A program made the position numbers and the translations under genes. Positions 35,492 to 45,371 of a stretch of DNA of 64,000 bases are shown here, one piece after another. Positions within the stretch are counted from its first letter, which is position 1. Each line of letters starts with the position of its first letter. Source of the stretch: Pontibacter chinhatensis (GTDB lineage: Bacteria > Bacteroidota > Bacteroidia > Cytophagales > Hymenobacteraceae); the NCBI RefSeq assembly GCF_900113285.1, contig NZ_FOOT01000004.1:124001-188000 (forward strand), given 5' to 3'. A model generated the notes under the pieces. The model was given only the letters and a program-made list of their open reading frames with translations, was not told the origin of the DNA and searched no databases.

Positions 35492-35900
35492 CTAGAGATT
35501 ATCCAGTGGGCTGGTGATTTTATCCAAGCCGTGGGAGGTCATGCGGGATGTAGACCTCGGCGGTCTTGCTGCTTCGATAACCCAGCAGCACTTGGATGTA
35601 GCTCTAGGTCCGTCCCCTACTCCAGCAGGTGGGTAGCAAACGAGTGGCGCAGCGTGTGGGCGTGGCGGGCGCCTTCACCCCGACTTTCTCCTTGCTGGCC
35701 CGGAACACGCTGCAGAAGCTATCCACTGTGTACTCCCACCTGCCTGACTCTCGAAGAGCCACATCTTTGGCCTGTACTGCTTATAATAGGCACACAAGTT
35801 CTCCAGGAGCTTCTGCAAGAGCAGCGTGCTGAGATCTTTTCTGCCCTTCCCTTTTCAACAGCAAGTTCGTATGCATGCCTTTGAGACGATGGCTGTGAAC
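35492..35900 (-). pseudogene. Decayed XerC/IntI-like tyrosine recombinase (C-terminal part)
   Basis: Reading the minus strand in shifting frames gives, in order, KGKGRKDL, LLENLCAYYKQYRPKMWLFES, HAHTLRHSFATHLLE then an in-frame TAG, GTDL, SYIQVLLGYRSSKTAEVYI and finally DKITSPLDNL followed by stop at 35492. These are the Lys, HxxR, H and Tyr boxes and the SPLD tail typical of IntI/Xer-like recombinases. At least one nonsense codon and about three frameshifts inactivate it. The N-terminal part is missing or unrecognisable. It lies directly upstream of the cassette-like genes. Confidence 0.85.
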
Positions 35901-35915
35901 AGGCTAAAAATTGGA

Positions 35916-35992
35916 ACGGGCCAGTATTATACATAATACATACCATTACGGTTTTCAATGGGTACCCCAGTCATTATTCTCTTAAGAGAGGT
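35916..35992. repeat. Structured dispersed repeat, copy 1
   Basis: A roughly 75-bp unit shared with 38484-38560 and 53316-53395. Inner hairpin ACC-ATTAC-GGT (35942-35952), outer CCA/TGG pairing (35921-35923/35959-35961), then TCATTATTCTCTTAAGAGAGG. Stem bases covary with the other copies. Confidence 0.6.
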
Positions 35993-36233
35993 ATACCTGC
36001 TGGGTTACTGTAGCCTATACTTTCCTACCCGAGAAAGTAGGACCCATTGTAGCGCAAGCAGCAGTACTCTTCGCCCTATACTTTCCCAGGCGATGTTCAT
36101 GTTTAGCACCATTCCTCACATGCCGCAGTAGTGAGACACTTCCGATCCTAATGGAGTTGAGCGTGACATACAATTCTATGAAAAGCCCTATATTGCCGAG
36201 GATTGCTCAGACACACTACCTGCTTACACCGCT

Positions 36234-36926
36234 ATGCAACGAACTTCCTTCCTGGTCATCCTTTCCCTTAAAGCAGTCACCCTGTTGCTTCTGTTAAACT
36301 TCATCACTGGGTGCATTCCTTCCACCAGATATACCTCCTATATTGGAGGTTGCCCCACATCTCTGGCGTCAGGGGATAGCTTGCTGCTAGGTGAGGCGGC
36401 GGGCGTACCGGCTAATCAATCGTATGAACTATACCAGATGCTGGAGCCCCAACTCCGTGAGGCCGGGCTACAGCCAGCCTATGCTGTGGAGCAAGACATG
36501 GACCTACGTATGCACGGCATCAGGCCGGAGACAGCCACAGACGCAAGCAGCCTGGCCAAGATGGAGCAGATGGGCTATGCCTATTACCTGAGGTGGGCAG
36601 TAGGCAACCAGGCAGCGGGCTTAGGCTACACCTCGGTTAGTGCCGGGGAGAGGCAGGAAGTGCAGCAATTTGGCGGCAAGCTGGAAAGCGGCAACACCAA
36701 AGCCAGCGTTACCTTTGAGCTTTACTCCACCCAGACAAGGAAGCTGGTTTATACCCTCACCGCTACAACGGAAATGGCCGGCCTGACCGTGCCTAATAAA
36801 GACCAGGAGAACGGGCATAGGGGCAGCAGCTCCGTGAACGTGTCCACCATCAGCATGGCGGTGAGCAGAGCATCATTGAAGGACGTAAAGCGGCTTCTTG
36901 AGAATTGCAGTTGCTGTCACAAGTAG
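36234..36926 (+). CDS. Lipoprotein of unknown function
   Basis: 230 residues. A long hydrophobic signal ends in a lipobox (LLNFITGC, Cys27). The mature part contains SGDSLLLGEAAGVP, a DMDLRMHGI segment and a strand-rich half (YYLRWAVGNQ, SVTFELYSTQTRKLVYTLTATTEM). A CSCC cluster is near the C-terminus. The pattern of a charged helical half and a beta half recalls lipoproteins of the LPP20/CsgG-like type, but I cannot assign a family. It follows repeat copy 1 by about 240 bases. Confidence 0.7.
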   Translation: MQRTSFLVILSLKAVTLLLLLNFITGCIPSTRYTSYIGGCPTSLASGDSLLLGEAAGVPANQSYELYQMLEPQLREAGLQPAYAVEQDMDLRMHGIRPETATDASSLAKMEQMGYAYYLRWAVGNQAAGLGYTSVSAGERQEVQQFGGKLESGNTKASVTFELYSTQTRKLVYTLTATTEMAGLTVPNKDQENGHRGSSSVNVSTISMAVSRASLKDVKRLLENCSCCHK

Positions 36927-37133
36927 TTTCTTTACGACCTATCACCTATTCTTTTGGCTCTATTAAGCCCCGTTTAGACATACTCGACTTTCGGGTGAGG
37001 CCAAAGCAGCCTCTGTTGTCCCATGCAAGAGCACGCATCTTCACTAGGAATAACTGCCGCAAAGAGCTTTCAATTAGCTGAGCGACATGCTATATTTAGG
37101 TGAGCTATCAATGTATACCTTCCATTATACTAC

Positions 37134-38417
37134 ATGAAAACATTCACCTTCGAGCAGGTTCAGCAAATTCAGGATTTCCAGTTCTTGACAGACTCCCTTG
37201 GGTATTTTCTAGACACCAAGGGGCAACTATATAAGTTCTATGGGAGCAGCGTGACTCTCGTACAAACGCCCCCAGATTTTAAGGTCTCGCATTTCCATTT
37301 CATAGACGAAAGCCACGGTGCTGTCATCGGCAACGGAGGTGTCTTACAAAAGGAAGCAATCAACGCCTCGTTACTAGACATGGGGTTGCTGGCGATTATG
37401 GCGTTGCTGCTCATGCTGGGTAGCAGGCTCCATAAGACCAAGCAAAAACCCCTTGCCCTTGCAGCCTTTGCGATAGCCTTATCCCTGGCGGGCGTCTCCT
37501 GCAGTAACAGCTGGCAGGCATACAAGACGGCTGACCCAGACTCCGGGTATGTAACAGTAATCACCAGCAACCAGCTTGCCTCCAGCTCAGGATTCCACTC
37601 TTACTTGGCCAACAAAGGACAGACATCGTTCATCGCCATGACCGCAAACGAGGGCAAATCTTGGACTACCCACAAGGTGCCGACTAACTTCTATCTTACT
37701 GCCCTCACAGCCGTAGGGAAAAACTATGTGGTGGGCACCTTTGCCAACGAGCACACATCCAAAGAGCGCCCCTATCATGGGGACGGGAACATATATTTCT
37801 TTGGGAACGACTCCTCCTACTCCGCAAGCTTAGGCAAGAACACCGCCCTCGGCTCTCCTTTCTCCATCAATGTGCAGCGCGGGGTGAAAGGCTTTACCTA
37901 TGCTCCAGGGGACTCGTTGCTGTATGTTTTCGGCAGCGAGACAGAGCCCCAGTTTCCTAAGGATGAAATCAGCACAACCCCTGGGAATATATACCGGATA
38001 CCAACCAGCCTTCAGCCGGAATATAAAATAATCGACGTGCCTGATTCCCTAGTAGTGCAGTCCCTGTCCGTATCCATGTCCGGGGATCTGTGGGTAACGC
38101 TCGATGACAGGAGAAAGCGCGTGAACAAAGGCTACATAAGTTTTGTCTCCGTTGGCCGTAAAAGCATGCTCCGCTTCAAAGACGGGAGTTGGACCGGTGT
38201 AGAGTTCGGCGGTATCAGCAGTTTCAAACAGGTCGAATTTATCCCAGACACCAATGTGGGCTACGCGCTGGCGGAAACGGGGACACTGTTCAGGACAGTA
38301 AACGACGGGGAAGACTGGGAGCAAACAGGCTTGACTGATATAAGGAAAATTCGCTGCGGGAAAAACGTCATCACGCTGTTGAAGGGCACTAACCAATTAA
38401 TACTACAAGCGCTTTAG
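37134..38417 (+). CDS. YCF48/BNR-like beta-propeller protein with internal membrane segments
   Basis: 427 residues. The first 70 residues look like propeller blades (FLTDSLGYFLDTKGQLYKF, FHFIDESHGAVIGNGG). Two hydrophobic segments follow (about 79-96 and 107-123, the second ending in a lipobox-like LAGVSC). The rest is again propeller-like, with TANEGKSWTTHKVP and NVGYALAETGTLFRTVNDGEDWEQTGL repeats of the YCF48/sortilin type. The order is odd: it may be a fusion of a blade fragment to a lipoprotein. The function is unknown. Confidence 0.65.
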   Translation: MKTFTFEQVQQIQDFQFLTDSLGYFLDTKGQLYKFYGSSVTLVQTPPDFKVSHFHFIDESHGAVIGNGGVLQKEAINASLLDMGLLAIMALLLMLGSRLHKTKQKPLALAAFAIALSLAGVSCSNSWQAYKTADPDSGYVTVITSNQLASSSGFHSYLANKGQTSFIAMTANEGKSWTTHKVPTNFYLTALTAVGKNYVVGTFANEHTSKERPYHGDGNIYFFGNDSSYSASLGKNTALGSPFSINVQRGVKGFTYAPGDSLLYVFGSETEPQFPKDEISTTPGNIYRIPTSLQPEYKIIDVPDSLVVQSLSVSMSGDLWVTLDDRRKRVNKGYISFVSVGRKSMLRFKDGSWTGVEFGGISSFKQVEFIPDTNVGYALAETGTLFRTVNDGEDWEQTGLTDIRKIRCGKNVITLLKGTNQLILQAL

Positions 38418-38482
38418 TTTGAAAGGATGACACACTGGCGTATACTGGTCTTTGAGTCATTAGGTCATCCTTTCAAACTAAA
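38413..38482. repeat. 19-bp inverted repeat spanning the stop codon of the 37134 gene
   Basis: A perfect 19-bp pair (38413-38431 with 38464-38482) separated by 32 bases. The left arm includes the stop codon. No T-run follows. Copy 2 of the structured repeat begins immediately after. Confidence 0.85.
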
Positions 38483-38483
38483 T

Positions 38484-38560
38484 AAAGCCCGACGTTATAC
38501 ATGCCATTACGGCTCTAATCGGGCACCCTGGCCATTATTTTCTCACGGGAGGACACGATC
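38484..38560. repeat. Structured dispersed repeat, copy 2
   Basis: Outer stem GCCCGA/TCGGGC (38487-38492/38519-38524), inner GCC-ATTAC-GGC (38503-38513), then GCCATTATTTTCTCACGGGAGG. Confidence 0.65.
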
Positions 38561-38654
38561 TCAACCAGCCATAAGGCATAGCGCATCTAATAGTAGAACA
38601 CTCTACCTACCTGAGGAAAGCAAAGCCTACTTAGCTCCAAAGGCAGGCGTAAGT

Positions 38655-41045
38655 TTACATACCTATTTTAAAGTTCTTTAGGCTTACCTCGTGCTTTTCT
38701 CCTGCTGAAAGTTTTAGCAAGAGTTCTTTTCCCTGGTAGCTGAGGGTGGCGGTGCCCTCCTTGTCGGCTTTTATACTTGCCCGGTGCAGCTTGCCCTCCT
38801 TCCAGGCGATGTCTACGGTATAACCACCCCTGGCCCGCAGGCCTTTCACCTCACCGGACTGCCATACTTGCGGCAGCGCCGGCAGCAGCTCGATAGAGCC
38901 CGCCTGCGACTGCAGCAGCATCTCGGCCACGCCGGCCGTGGCGCCCATGTTGCCGTCGAGCTGGAAGGGCGGGTGGGCGTCAAGCAGATTGGAGTAGGAA
39001 CCCGAGCCGCTCGTAAAGGACTCTCCGTTTATGTTTCCTCCGGCTGGCTTGATAACCATTTTGTAGAGCCTGTGCGCCCGGTCGCCGTCCTTCAGGCGCG
39101 CCCAGAAGTTTATCTTCCAGGCCAGCGACCAGCCGGTGCCCTCATCGCCCCGTGCCTCCAGGCTTACCTGGGCCGCCTTGGCCAGCGCAGGGGTTTCCAG
39201 CGGGGAGATCTGCCTGCCCGGGTGCAGGGCGAACAGGTGCGAGACGTGACGGTGCTTGTTAGCCGGGTCGTCCACATCCTCTTTCCACTCCTGCAGCTGG
39301 CCCCAGCTTCCAACCTGCGGCGGCAGGATTTTGTCGCGCACCTGCTGTGCCCGTTGGGCAAACGCTGCGTCTGTTCCTAATACCTCAGCCGCCTGGATGC
39401 AGTTGTTGAGCACGTCCCAGGCAATCTGGTGGTCCATGGACGCCCCGCCCGAAATACCGCCGTGCTCCGGTGAGTAAGAGGGCGAAGAAACCAGGTAGCC
39501 GCTGCTATCAGGAGTGAGGTAGTCTATCCAGAACAGGGCGGCCTCCTTCATCACCGGGTAGGCCTGCTTTTTCAGGTACCCGGCATCCTGGGTGTACTCA
39601 TAGTGCTCCCACAGGTGCTGGGCCAGCCAGGCCGCCCCGCCCGGAAAGAAGCCCCAGGGTACTTCCCAGCCAGGCGCGGTATAGCCGTAGGCATTGTTCA
39701 TGGTGTTCACGATCCAGCCCCGGGTGTTGAAGAAATCCTTGGCGCTTTGCCTGCCAGGCGCTACGAGCGCCTCGGTATAGTCCAGCAAGGGCACGTGGCA
39801 CTCGGCCAGGTTGGTTACCTCGGCGGGCCAGTAGAGCATCTGCAGGTTGATGTTGGTGTGGTAGTCGGCGGCCCAGGGCGGGCTGGTGCTGTTGTTCCAC
39901 TTGCCCTGCAGGTTCATGGGCATGGTGCCGGGGCGCGAGGCGGAAATCATCAGGTAGCGGCCATACTGAAAGTATAGCTCCTCCATCCCCCGGTCCTCTG
40001 CTCCGGCAAAATAATTTTGCTGCCGGATGTTGGTTGGCACCTCGTTATACTTGCTGCCCTCCAGGTGGAGGGCTACCCGGTTAAACAGGGAAGTATAATC
40101 GGTAGTGTGCTCTTTCAGCAGCGCGTTTATAGGTTGGCTTTTCACAGCCTCCAGCCGTTGGGAAACGATACGTTTGTAGTCGGTGCCTTTGTACGTGGGG
40201 TACTCCCAGCTATAGTCGGTGGCGGCGGTGTGAATGAGTTGTACCGATTTGGCATTGCTCACCTGCATGGCGCCGTTTTCATAGGTCACTTTTCCGTCGG
40301 TGACGAGGCGGTAGGCTGTCTCGAACGCCTGCTTGTTGTCCTTCACGTGCCCTCTGAAAGTATAAATGCCGTTCTCGAAGCGTTCCTCATCTTTTGGGTG
40401 AGGCGTTTTATAGGTGATGGTATACTTCTCGGGGCGGCTGGAGGTGAAGTGGTACACCATCACGCCTTTGGGATAGTTGCCAAAGTATAGGCGCTTATAC
40501 TTTGTCTTGCCGATTCGATAGCTCACGCTGCCGGTGGCCGTGTTCAGGTCCAGCTCGCGGCGGTAGTTTTGCGGGGCTGCCTCGCCGTGGCCGAGCTTCA
40601 CGTACAGGTCGCCCATGGTTTGCTGCGCACCGTAATCGCCCCACTCGGTGCTGCCCTCCAGCTTGGCCGGTGCGGTGCCCGTCAGGTGTTTTTGTACCAC
40701 CTGATTGGCTTCTTTCAGTTTGCCTTCCGCAATTAGCTGCCTGATTTCGGGCAGGTACTTCCAGGCTTCGGGCTTATTGCCATAGTTATACTTTGGGTTC
40801 GAGTGCGGGCCACCCGACCAGAGCGTGCCTTCGGTAAACTGCAGCTGCTCCTCCCCCACGCCCCCGAAAAACATCACGCCCATGTAGCCGTTGCCAATCG
40901 GCAGGGCCTCCCGCATCCAGTCGGTGGCAGGCTGGTCGTACCACAGCTTCAGCGTCTTGTCCTGCGCCCGGGCCGGCAACAGCAGCAACAGAAAGTATGG
41001 CAGCAGGAGAAGCGTTCTTTTTAAGGAGGTCAGGTGATTTATCAT
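38655..41045 (-). CDS. Secreted GH95 alpha-L-fucosidase
   Basis: 796 residues with a signal peptide ([10 protein letters not shown]). The GH95 layout is clear: [30 protein letters not shown] and [11 protein letters not shown] at the N-terminus, a helical barrel with [25 protein letters not shown] residues ([18 protein letters not shown]), SHLFALHPG and [17 protein letters not shown] near the end. GH95 enzymes remove alpha-1,2-linked fucose. The gene contains about ten TATACTT/AAGTATA words, like core DNA. It is the distal gene of the polysaccharide locus. Confidence 0.93.
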   Translation of the reverse strand: MINHLTSLKRTLLLLPYFLLLLLPARAQDKTLKLWYDQPATDWMREALPIGNGYMGVMFFGGVGEEQLQFTEGTLWSGGPHSNPKYNYGNKPEAWKYLPEIRQLIAEGKLKEANQVVQKHLTGTAPAKLEGSTEWGDYGAQQTMGDLYVKLGHGEAAPQNYRRELDLNTATGSVSYRIGKTKYKRLYFGNYPKGVMVYHFTSSRPEKYTITYKTPHPKDEERFENGIYTFRGHVKDNKQAFETAYRLVTDGKVTYENGAMQVSNAKSVQLIHTAATDYSWEYPTYKGTDYKRIVSQRLEAVKSQPINALLKEHTTDYTSLFNRVALHLEGSKYNEVPTNIRQQNYFAGAEDRGMEELYFQYGRYLMISASRPGTMPMNLQGKWNNSTSPPWAADYHTNINLQMLYWPAEVTNLAECHVPLLDYTEALVAPGRQSAKDFFNTRGWIVNTMNNAYGYTAPGWEVPWGFFPGGAAWLAQHLWEHYEYTQDAGYLKKQAYPVMKEAALFWIDYLTPDSSGYLVSSPSYSPEHGGISGGASMDHQIAWDVLNNCIQAAEVLGTDAAFAQRAQQVRDKILPPQVGSWGQLQEWKEDVDDPANKHRHVSHLFALHPGRQISPLETPALAKAAQVSLEARGDEGTGWSLAWKINFWARLKDGDRAHRLYKMVIKPAGGNINGESFTSGSGSYSNLLDAHPPFQLDGNMGATAGVAEMLLQSQAGSIELLPALPQVWQSGEVKGLRARGGYTVDIAWKEGKLHRASIKADKEGTATLSYQGKELLLKLSAGEKHEVSLKNFKIGM

Positions 41046-41241
41046 TTAAAGGATATAGGTTAAATATAATAAGTGTCAGCCTTTAGTTGTCCCTATTCTA
41101 CTTAGAAGTGTACAGACAGCAGGCTACCCTCCATACTGGTTCAATTTATACCTTGCCGGGCACAATTCTCCTTTGCATGAGATGACTGATGTCCCTGCAA
41201 TGGCAGCACGTAAACCTTAGCCATGCTACTTTACTGTGGCT

Positions 41242-42483
41242 TTATATTTTCTTGAGGCGGAAAAGCTTCGTTTCATGCGGTTGCACGAGCCCCTTCCAAC
41301 CCTTGCCTTTGCCTACAGTTTTATGCTCCCACAGGTCGCGCACCTCATACTTTCCATTCAGGCCCAGATTTGCCCAGTCGATGCTGTAGTTCTTTGCCGC
41401 ATCACCCCGATTGAGAATGGCCACAGCCATATCACCATTCTGGAGCGGCTTTACGAACACATTCCAAGTATCATCCTTTACTTTTCTCTCCGCTTGTTTG
41501 CCCAGCGGGTCTTGGTTCACAGCTATCACCTCCTTATTCAGCAATATGCGCTTGGTAGCCTCGTTCATGTTACGCACGTCGTTTGTGGCCGTCAGCGGCG
41601 AGGCCATCACGCTCCAAAGGCTCATCTGGCTCTGGTACTGCATATCGTTCATGCCTACCCCGCCCAGGTCACCCGAGGGGCCTGGCTTGCCATAGAGCCC
41701 CACCACCAGCATATCGGCGTCATTCCAACGGCCCGGGCCGGCGTAAGCATGGAGGTCGGCATTAATGTCAACGATGTCAAGGATGCCGTAGCCTGCCTGA
41801 TCTGGGTGCCTCTTATCCAAATTGCGCCACTTATCACGTACGTCGAAGGTAGAGCGCCACAATTGCCCGCCGGCATTGAGTGCCCAGTGCCAAGGTTGGA
41901 GTTGCCCCCACTCACATACCCCGAAGACGATGTCGCGTCCGCTCTTGCGCAGGGCTTCGCCCATCTTGGTATAGCGGGCCACTGCAATGGCAGAGTCCTT
42001 GGGGGCATAGCAGTAGTCATACTTGAGGTAGTCAATGCCCCAGGAGGCGAAGGTTTTAGCGTCCTGTTCCTCGAAGCCCAGGCTGCCGGTATAGCCTGCG
42101 CACGTCAGCTGAGCCGCATCAGAGTAGATACCCAGCTTAATACCTTTGCTGTGCACGTAATCGGCCAGGGCCTTGATGCCAGAGGGGAACTTCTTCGGGT
42201 CAGCGATGATGTTGTTGCGGTTGTCGCGGCCACCCTGCCAGCCGTCGTCAATGATAAGGTAATTATAGCCAGCCTCCACCATGCCAGAGGCCACCATCGC
42301 GTCAGCCATCTCCCGAAGGTCCTGCTCATGAATTTTGTCGGCAAAGAAGTTCCATGTCATCCAGCCCATGGGCGGTGTGGGTGCCAGACGCTTGCTTTCC
42401 ACATCAAGGCTTTGTGCGAGAGCCGCAAAACAGGAGAAACAAAGGGTGAGTAAGGCGCTAAATATTCTAGCATGAAAAGACAT
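41242..42483 (-). CDS. Secreted GH27 alpha-galactosidase
   Basis: 413 residues from ATG 42483, where a signal peptide begins (FSALLTLCFSCFAALAQ); an ATG six codons earlier is possible. GH27 marks: TPPMGWMTWN, YLIIDDGWQGGRD, the nucleophile segment YLKYDYC and the acid/base segment RWNDADML. It ends in a beta domain (ILNRGDAAKNYSIDW). It hydrolyses terminal alpha-galactose. It belongs to the same minus-strand group as SusC/SusD. The long antisense frame over it is a shadow. Confidence 0.94.
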   Translation of the reverse strand: MSFHARIFSALLTLCFSCFAALAQSLDVESKRLAPTPPMGWMTWNFFADKIHEQDLREMADAMVASGMVEAGYNYLIIDDGWQGGRDNRNNIIADPKKFPSGIKALADYVHSKGIKLGIYSDAAQLTCAGYTGSLGFEEQDAKTFASWGIDYLKYDYCYAPKDSAIAVARYTKMGEALRKSGRDIVFGVCEWGQLQPWHWALNAGGQLWRSTFDVRDKWRNLDKRHPDQAGYGILDIVDINADLHAYAGPGRWNDADMLVVGLYGKPGPSGDLGGVGMNDMQYQSQMSLWSVMASPLTATNDVRNMNEATKRILLNKEVIAVNQDPLGKQAERKVKDDTWNVFVKPLQNGDMAVAILNRGDAAKNYSIDWANLGLNGKYEVRDLWEHKTVGKGKGWKGLVQPHETKLFRLKKI

Positions 42484-42592
42484 ATTAATTTTTAGCTGCA
42501 TTATTATGTGCTTTAGAAATACGGTAAAGTTATGTGAAGCAAAATGCTCCCTCCCGTTTAGTCAATTTGTACTCCCAGGGAGGGAGCTATGC

Positions 42593-43441
42593 TTACTTGC
42601 CCATCAGCTCATGCTCCACCAGCCTGAACGTGCCGTCGGCATTGGTATACTGATAGTATAATTTAAAGGCTCTTCGCTCAGGATCATAAGTGCTTACTTT
42701 TCCTGGTGTTGGCTCCAGGTTAGACAATCCTGTGTCGCTCGTAGCCACTACTTTGACCGTGTTATCAGAATTTACAACAAGGTTTATACTTCCGAAGTCT
42801 CCGTTGGCATTGGCTGCGTGCACTTTAGAAGTGGTCGCGTCCACAGAAGACACATAGGTGTCAAAAGCCCAGGGGGATTCGGAGACAGGATTATCCGGCG
42901 CATCTGCTTTAGAGGCAAAATTATAGCGCTTCCCGGTAGAGGCGTAGGTCCCCTCATACTTGTTTATCACCGGCAGTGGGTCCACCTGGATTGTCCATAC
43001 CCGCTTGTCGCCATTAGCTGCTATCACCTCATACTTCTGAGGCACCGTCAGGTCGGTCGGTTCCCCAAGCTTTGGAGTCCCGCTAACAGGCTTTACTTTG
43101 GCGGCTGTAGACACATCAAAGTACATCCACAGACGACGCTGGTCTACTTTCTGGCGCTCCTCGCTTGTAAAGGAACCGCTTGGCCCCGGAACTGTCAATT
43201 GCAAGTGAATAGTGCTGTTAGCCTCATCCACGGTCTTAGCGACGGTCAGTCGCTGATAAGCCACGACGGGTGCGTCTCCATAAGTCTTTCCGCCCTCGTA
43301 CCGGTGCTCCACATACACATTGTCTATACTGTTGCCCTCCCAGCTAGGATAGGCCGGCAGGTCTTTCTCCAGACATGAGCTGAGTAAAGCGATAGCCAGG
43401 AACACCCCTAGCCTTACACCATTGTTTATTAGCTTTTTCAT
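42593..43441 (-). CDS. SusE/F-position lipoprotein, DUF5018/DUF4361-like
   Basis: 282 residues from ATG 43441, which begins a lipoprotein signal (FLAIALLSSC). The N-terminal half has Ig-like strands (RLWMYFDVSTAAKVKPV, YEVIAANGDKRVWTIQV). The C-terminal half has INKYEGTYASTGKRYNF and a final AFKLYYQYTNADGTFRLVEHELMGK, as in DUF4361 lipoproteins downstream of SusD. It probably binds glycans at the cell surface. It directly follows susD with a short gap. Confidence 0.82.
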   Translation of the reverse strand: MKKLINNGVRLGVFLAIALLSSCLEKDLPAYPSWEGNSIDNVYVEHRYEGGKTYGDAPVVAYQRLTVAKTVDEANSTIHLQLTVPGPSGSFTSEERQKVDQRRLWMYFDVSTAAKVKPVSGTPKLGEPTDLTVPQKYEVIAANGDKRVWTIQVDPLPVINKYEGTYASTGKRYNFASKADAPDNPVSESPWAFDTYVSSVDATTSKVHAANANGDFGSINLVVNSDNTVKVVATSDTGLSNLEPTPGKVSTYDPERRAFKLYYQYTNADGTFRLVEHELMGK

Positions 43442-43470
43442 AAAGTCAGTTTTATAATGTTGAGCAACAA

Positions 43471-45342
43471 CTACCAACCGGGGTTCTGTGGTCCAAAAGC
43501 AGCGTTCCTGTCCAGATAACTCTGCGCAATCGGCATTAGGTACCTTCTGGAGGGATCAAATATCCGCACGTTGTTGGCGCCAAAGAACGAGCCTTCTACA
43601 ATAGAGTATGCTTTCCTGTTTTTGCTGATATCGATTACTCTCGGCACTTCGGTGAGCTCCGGAATAGTGCCTCCAGGCGCATTGCCGTGATTAGCTGCCC
43701 CGCCATATCTTCCCCAGCGCAGCAGGCTCCAGTAATAGTCGTTCTCCAGCGTCAGGTCTACCCTTCTCTCTCGCTTGTAGTCTTCCCATGCCTCGGCTAT
43801 TGTAATAGCTGTGGAAGCAGGCAGTTTCCCATGCACCGTGCGTGTTTGGTTAAAGGCGGCCAAGGCATTGGTCAGATCTCCCTTCAGCAGGTAGGCTTCT
43901 GCCAGGTTCAGGTATACCCTGCCCAGACGAGTTATCACGTAGTGATAGTCTGTCGGAATGCCCACGTAAATTCTGGGGCTAACATTATTGTAGATTCCTT
44001 TGCGCCAATACATATTGCTTAAGCTCTGGTAATAGGCATACCCGTTCATTTTCAACCAGCGGCTGGCATTACCCTGAACCCCCATCGTCAGCGTCTCACC
44101 GTAAAACTGGGCAGAGGAATCACTGAGGATAGAGGCACTCCAGCGGGCATCACGCCCCATATTGGTCAATGTCCACACTGTTTCGGAGCTACCAGGCTTT
44201 ATAACGCCACTTTGCACCGATGCCTCGCCATTTGCTTGTGGTATCAGACTTGTCGGAATGGAGGCCATTTCATCCACAGCCTCTTTATACTGTGAGGTCT
44301 GATCCCAGGGCAGCGCCAGGTTTGGATTGGCCTTATCTATCACTAAGTAGTCTTGGGCTAGGTTCTGCGTAGGCCCATGCTGCACCCAAGCTTCGAATAT
44401 CCTGATTTGGGAATTCAGCAGCGGGCTGCCATTACCCCGCTTAATCTGGTCGTTGCTCATATTCGGCACCATGTTTTGCATCGGTGTATTATGAGAGGCA
44501 GTGTTAATTGCCTTGCGGTAGATGGCAAAGATTATCTCAGAAGAGTTGGGGTTGATATCATTGAACATAGACCCGTAATCGCTTTCCAGCGTATAGCCTC
44601 CCTCGTTTATCACTAAGTTAGCATACTGGATTGCCTTTTCCAGCAAAGGGTTGGATGCATCAATATTCGGAGCCTGCGGGTAGTTCTGGTACGCCAGCGC
44701 TTGGAGGCACACTTCTGAAAGCATGGCAGCTGCAGTATACTTGTTGGCTCTTCCTCTGTCTTTAGTGGCAGGCAAATCCTTCACTGCATCTTCCAAGTCC
44801 TTTATAATATGTTCATAAGACTCTGCCGGAGAACCGGTGCTTGGCAACATCATGTCATCATCAGGGCCCAGTACCCTGTCAATCCACACAATGCGGCCAA
44901 TATTGCGAGCCACGGAGTAGTAAGACATGGCTCGCAGGAATTTGCCCTCGGCAATCAGCGCTTTCTTGTCTTCTTCAGAAATACCTGGTGACTTAGCCAC
45001 TTTCGTAATGATCATGTTACAGCGCCTGATGGCACCCCAGTTGTTGAAGCCGTAATCGGCATTTCTGTCTACCCGCTCATTGAACACCGTGGCCGGTCCA
45101 TTATACTCTCCGTCGAAAGCAAGCAGGTTGGTGGTGCGTGCATCCGTTGAGGGCCCTCCTGCCAAATTATTCATGATGCCATAGGTCGAGAAGATAAAGG
45201 TTTCTGCGTTGGCTTTGGTGCTCCACACCACATCCTCACTTATCTTATCAAATGGCTCCGTGTCCAGCGCTTTTTCACAGGATCCAACTGTAAGGGCTGT
45301 TGCCAGAAGCAGTGATATTCTGAATATTCTGATATTTTTCAT
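43471..45342 (-). CDS. SusD/RagB-family surface glycan-binding lipoprotein
   Basis: 623 residues from ATG 45342 (a longer start at 45354 adds four residues). Lipoprotein signal LLLATALTVGSC. The SusD pattern is clear: ALDTEPFDKISEDVVWSTKANAETFI, RRCNMIITKV, AEGKFLRAMSYY, LNLAEAYLLKGD and WEDYKRERRVDLTLENDYYWSLLRWGRYG, ending in RRYLMPIAQSYLDRN. It is the lid that captures oligosaccharide for the SusC channel encoded next upstream. About 30 bases separate the two genes. Confidence 0.95.
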   Translation of the reverse strand: MKNIRIFRISLLLATALTVGSCEKALDTEPFDKISEDVVWSTKANAETFIFSTYGIMNNLAGGPSTDARTTNLLAFDGEYNGPATVFNERVDRNADYGFNNWGAIRRCNMIITKVAKSPGISEEDKKALIAEGKFLRAMSYYSVARNIGRIVWIDRVLGPDDDMMLPSTGSPAESYEHIIKDLEDAVKDLPATKDRGRANKYTAAAMLSEVCLQALAYQNYPQAPNIDASNPLLEKAIQYANLVINEGGYTLESDYGSMFNDINPNSSEIIFAIYRKAINTASHNTPMQNMVPNMSNDQIKRGNGSPLLNSQIRIFEAWVQHGPTQNLAQDYLVIDKANPNLALPWDQTSQYKEAVDEMASIPTSLIPQANGEASVQSGVIKPGSSETVWTLTNMGRDARWSASILSDSSAQFYGETLTMGVQGNASRWLKMNGYAYYQSLSNMYWRKGIYNNVSPRIYVGIPTDYHYVITRLGRVYLNLAEAYLLKGDLTNALAAFNQTRTVHGKLPASTAITIAEAWEDYKRERRVDLTLENDYYWSLLRWGRYGGAANHGNAPGGTIPELTEVPRVIDISKNRKAYSIVEGSFFGANNVRIFDPSRRYLMPIAQSYLDRNAAFGPQNPGW

Positions 45343-45371
45343 CTGTAAATCCATTTAAGTTAGCTGAATCA

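Noticed and set aside
41236..42453. 405-residue antisense frame opposite the GH27 gene
   Set aside because: The opposite strand encodes a complete GH27 enzyme; the antisense product has no recognisable domain.
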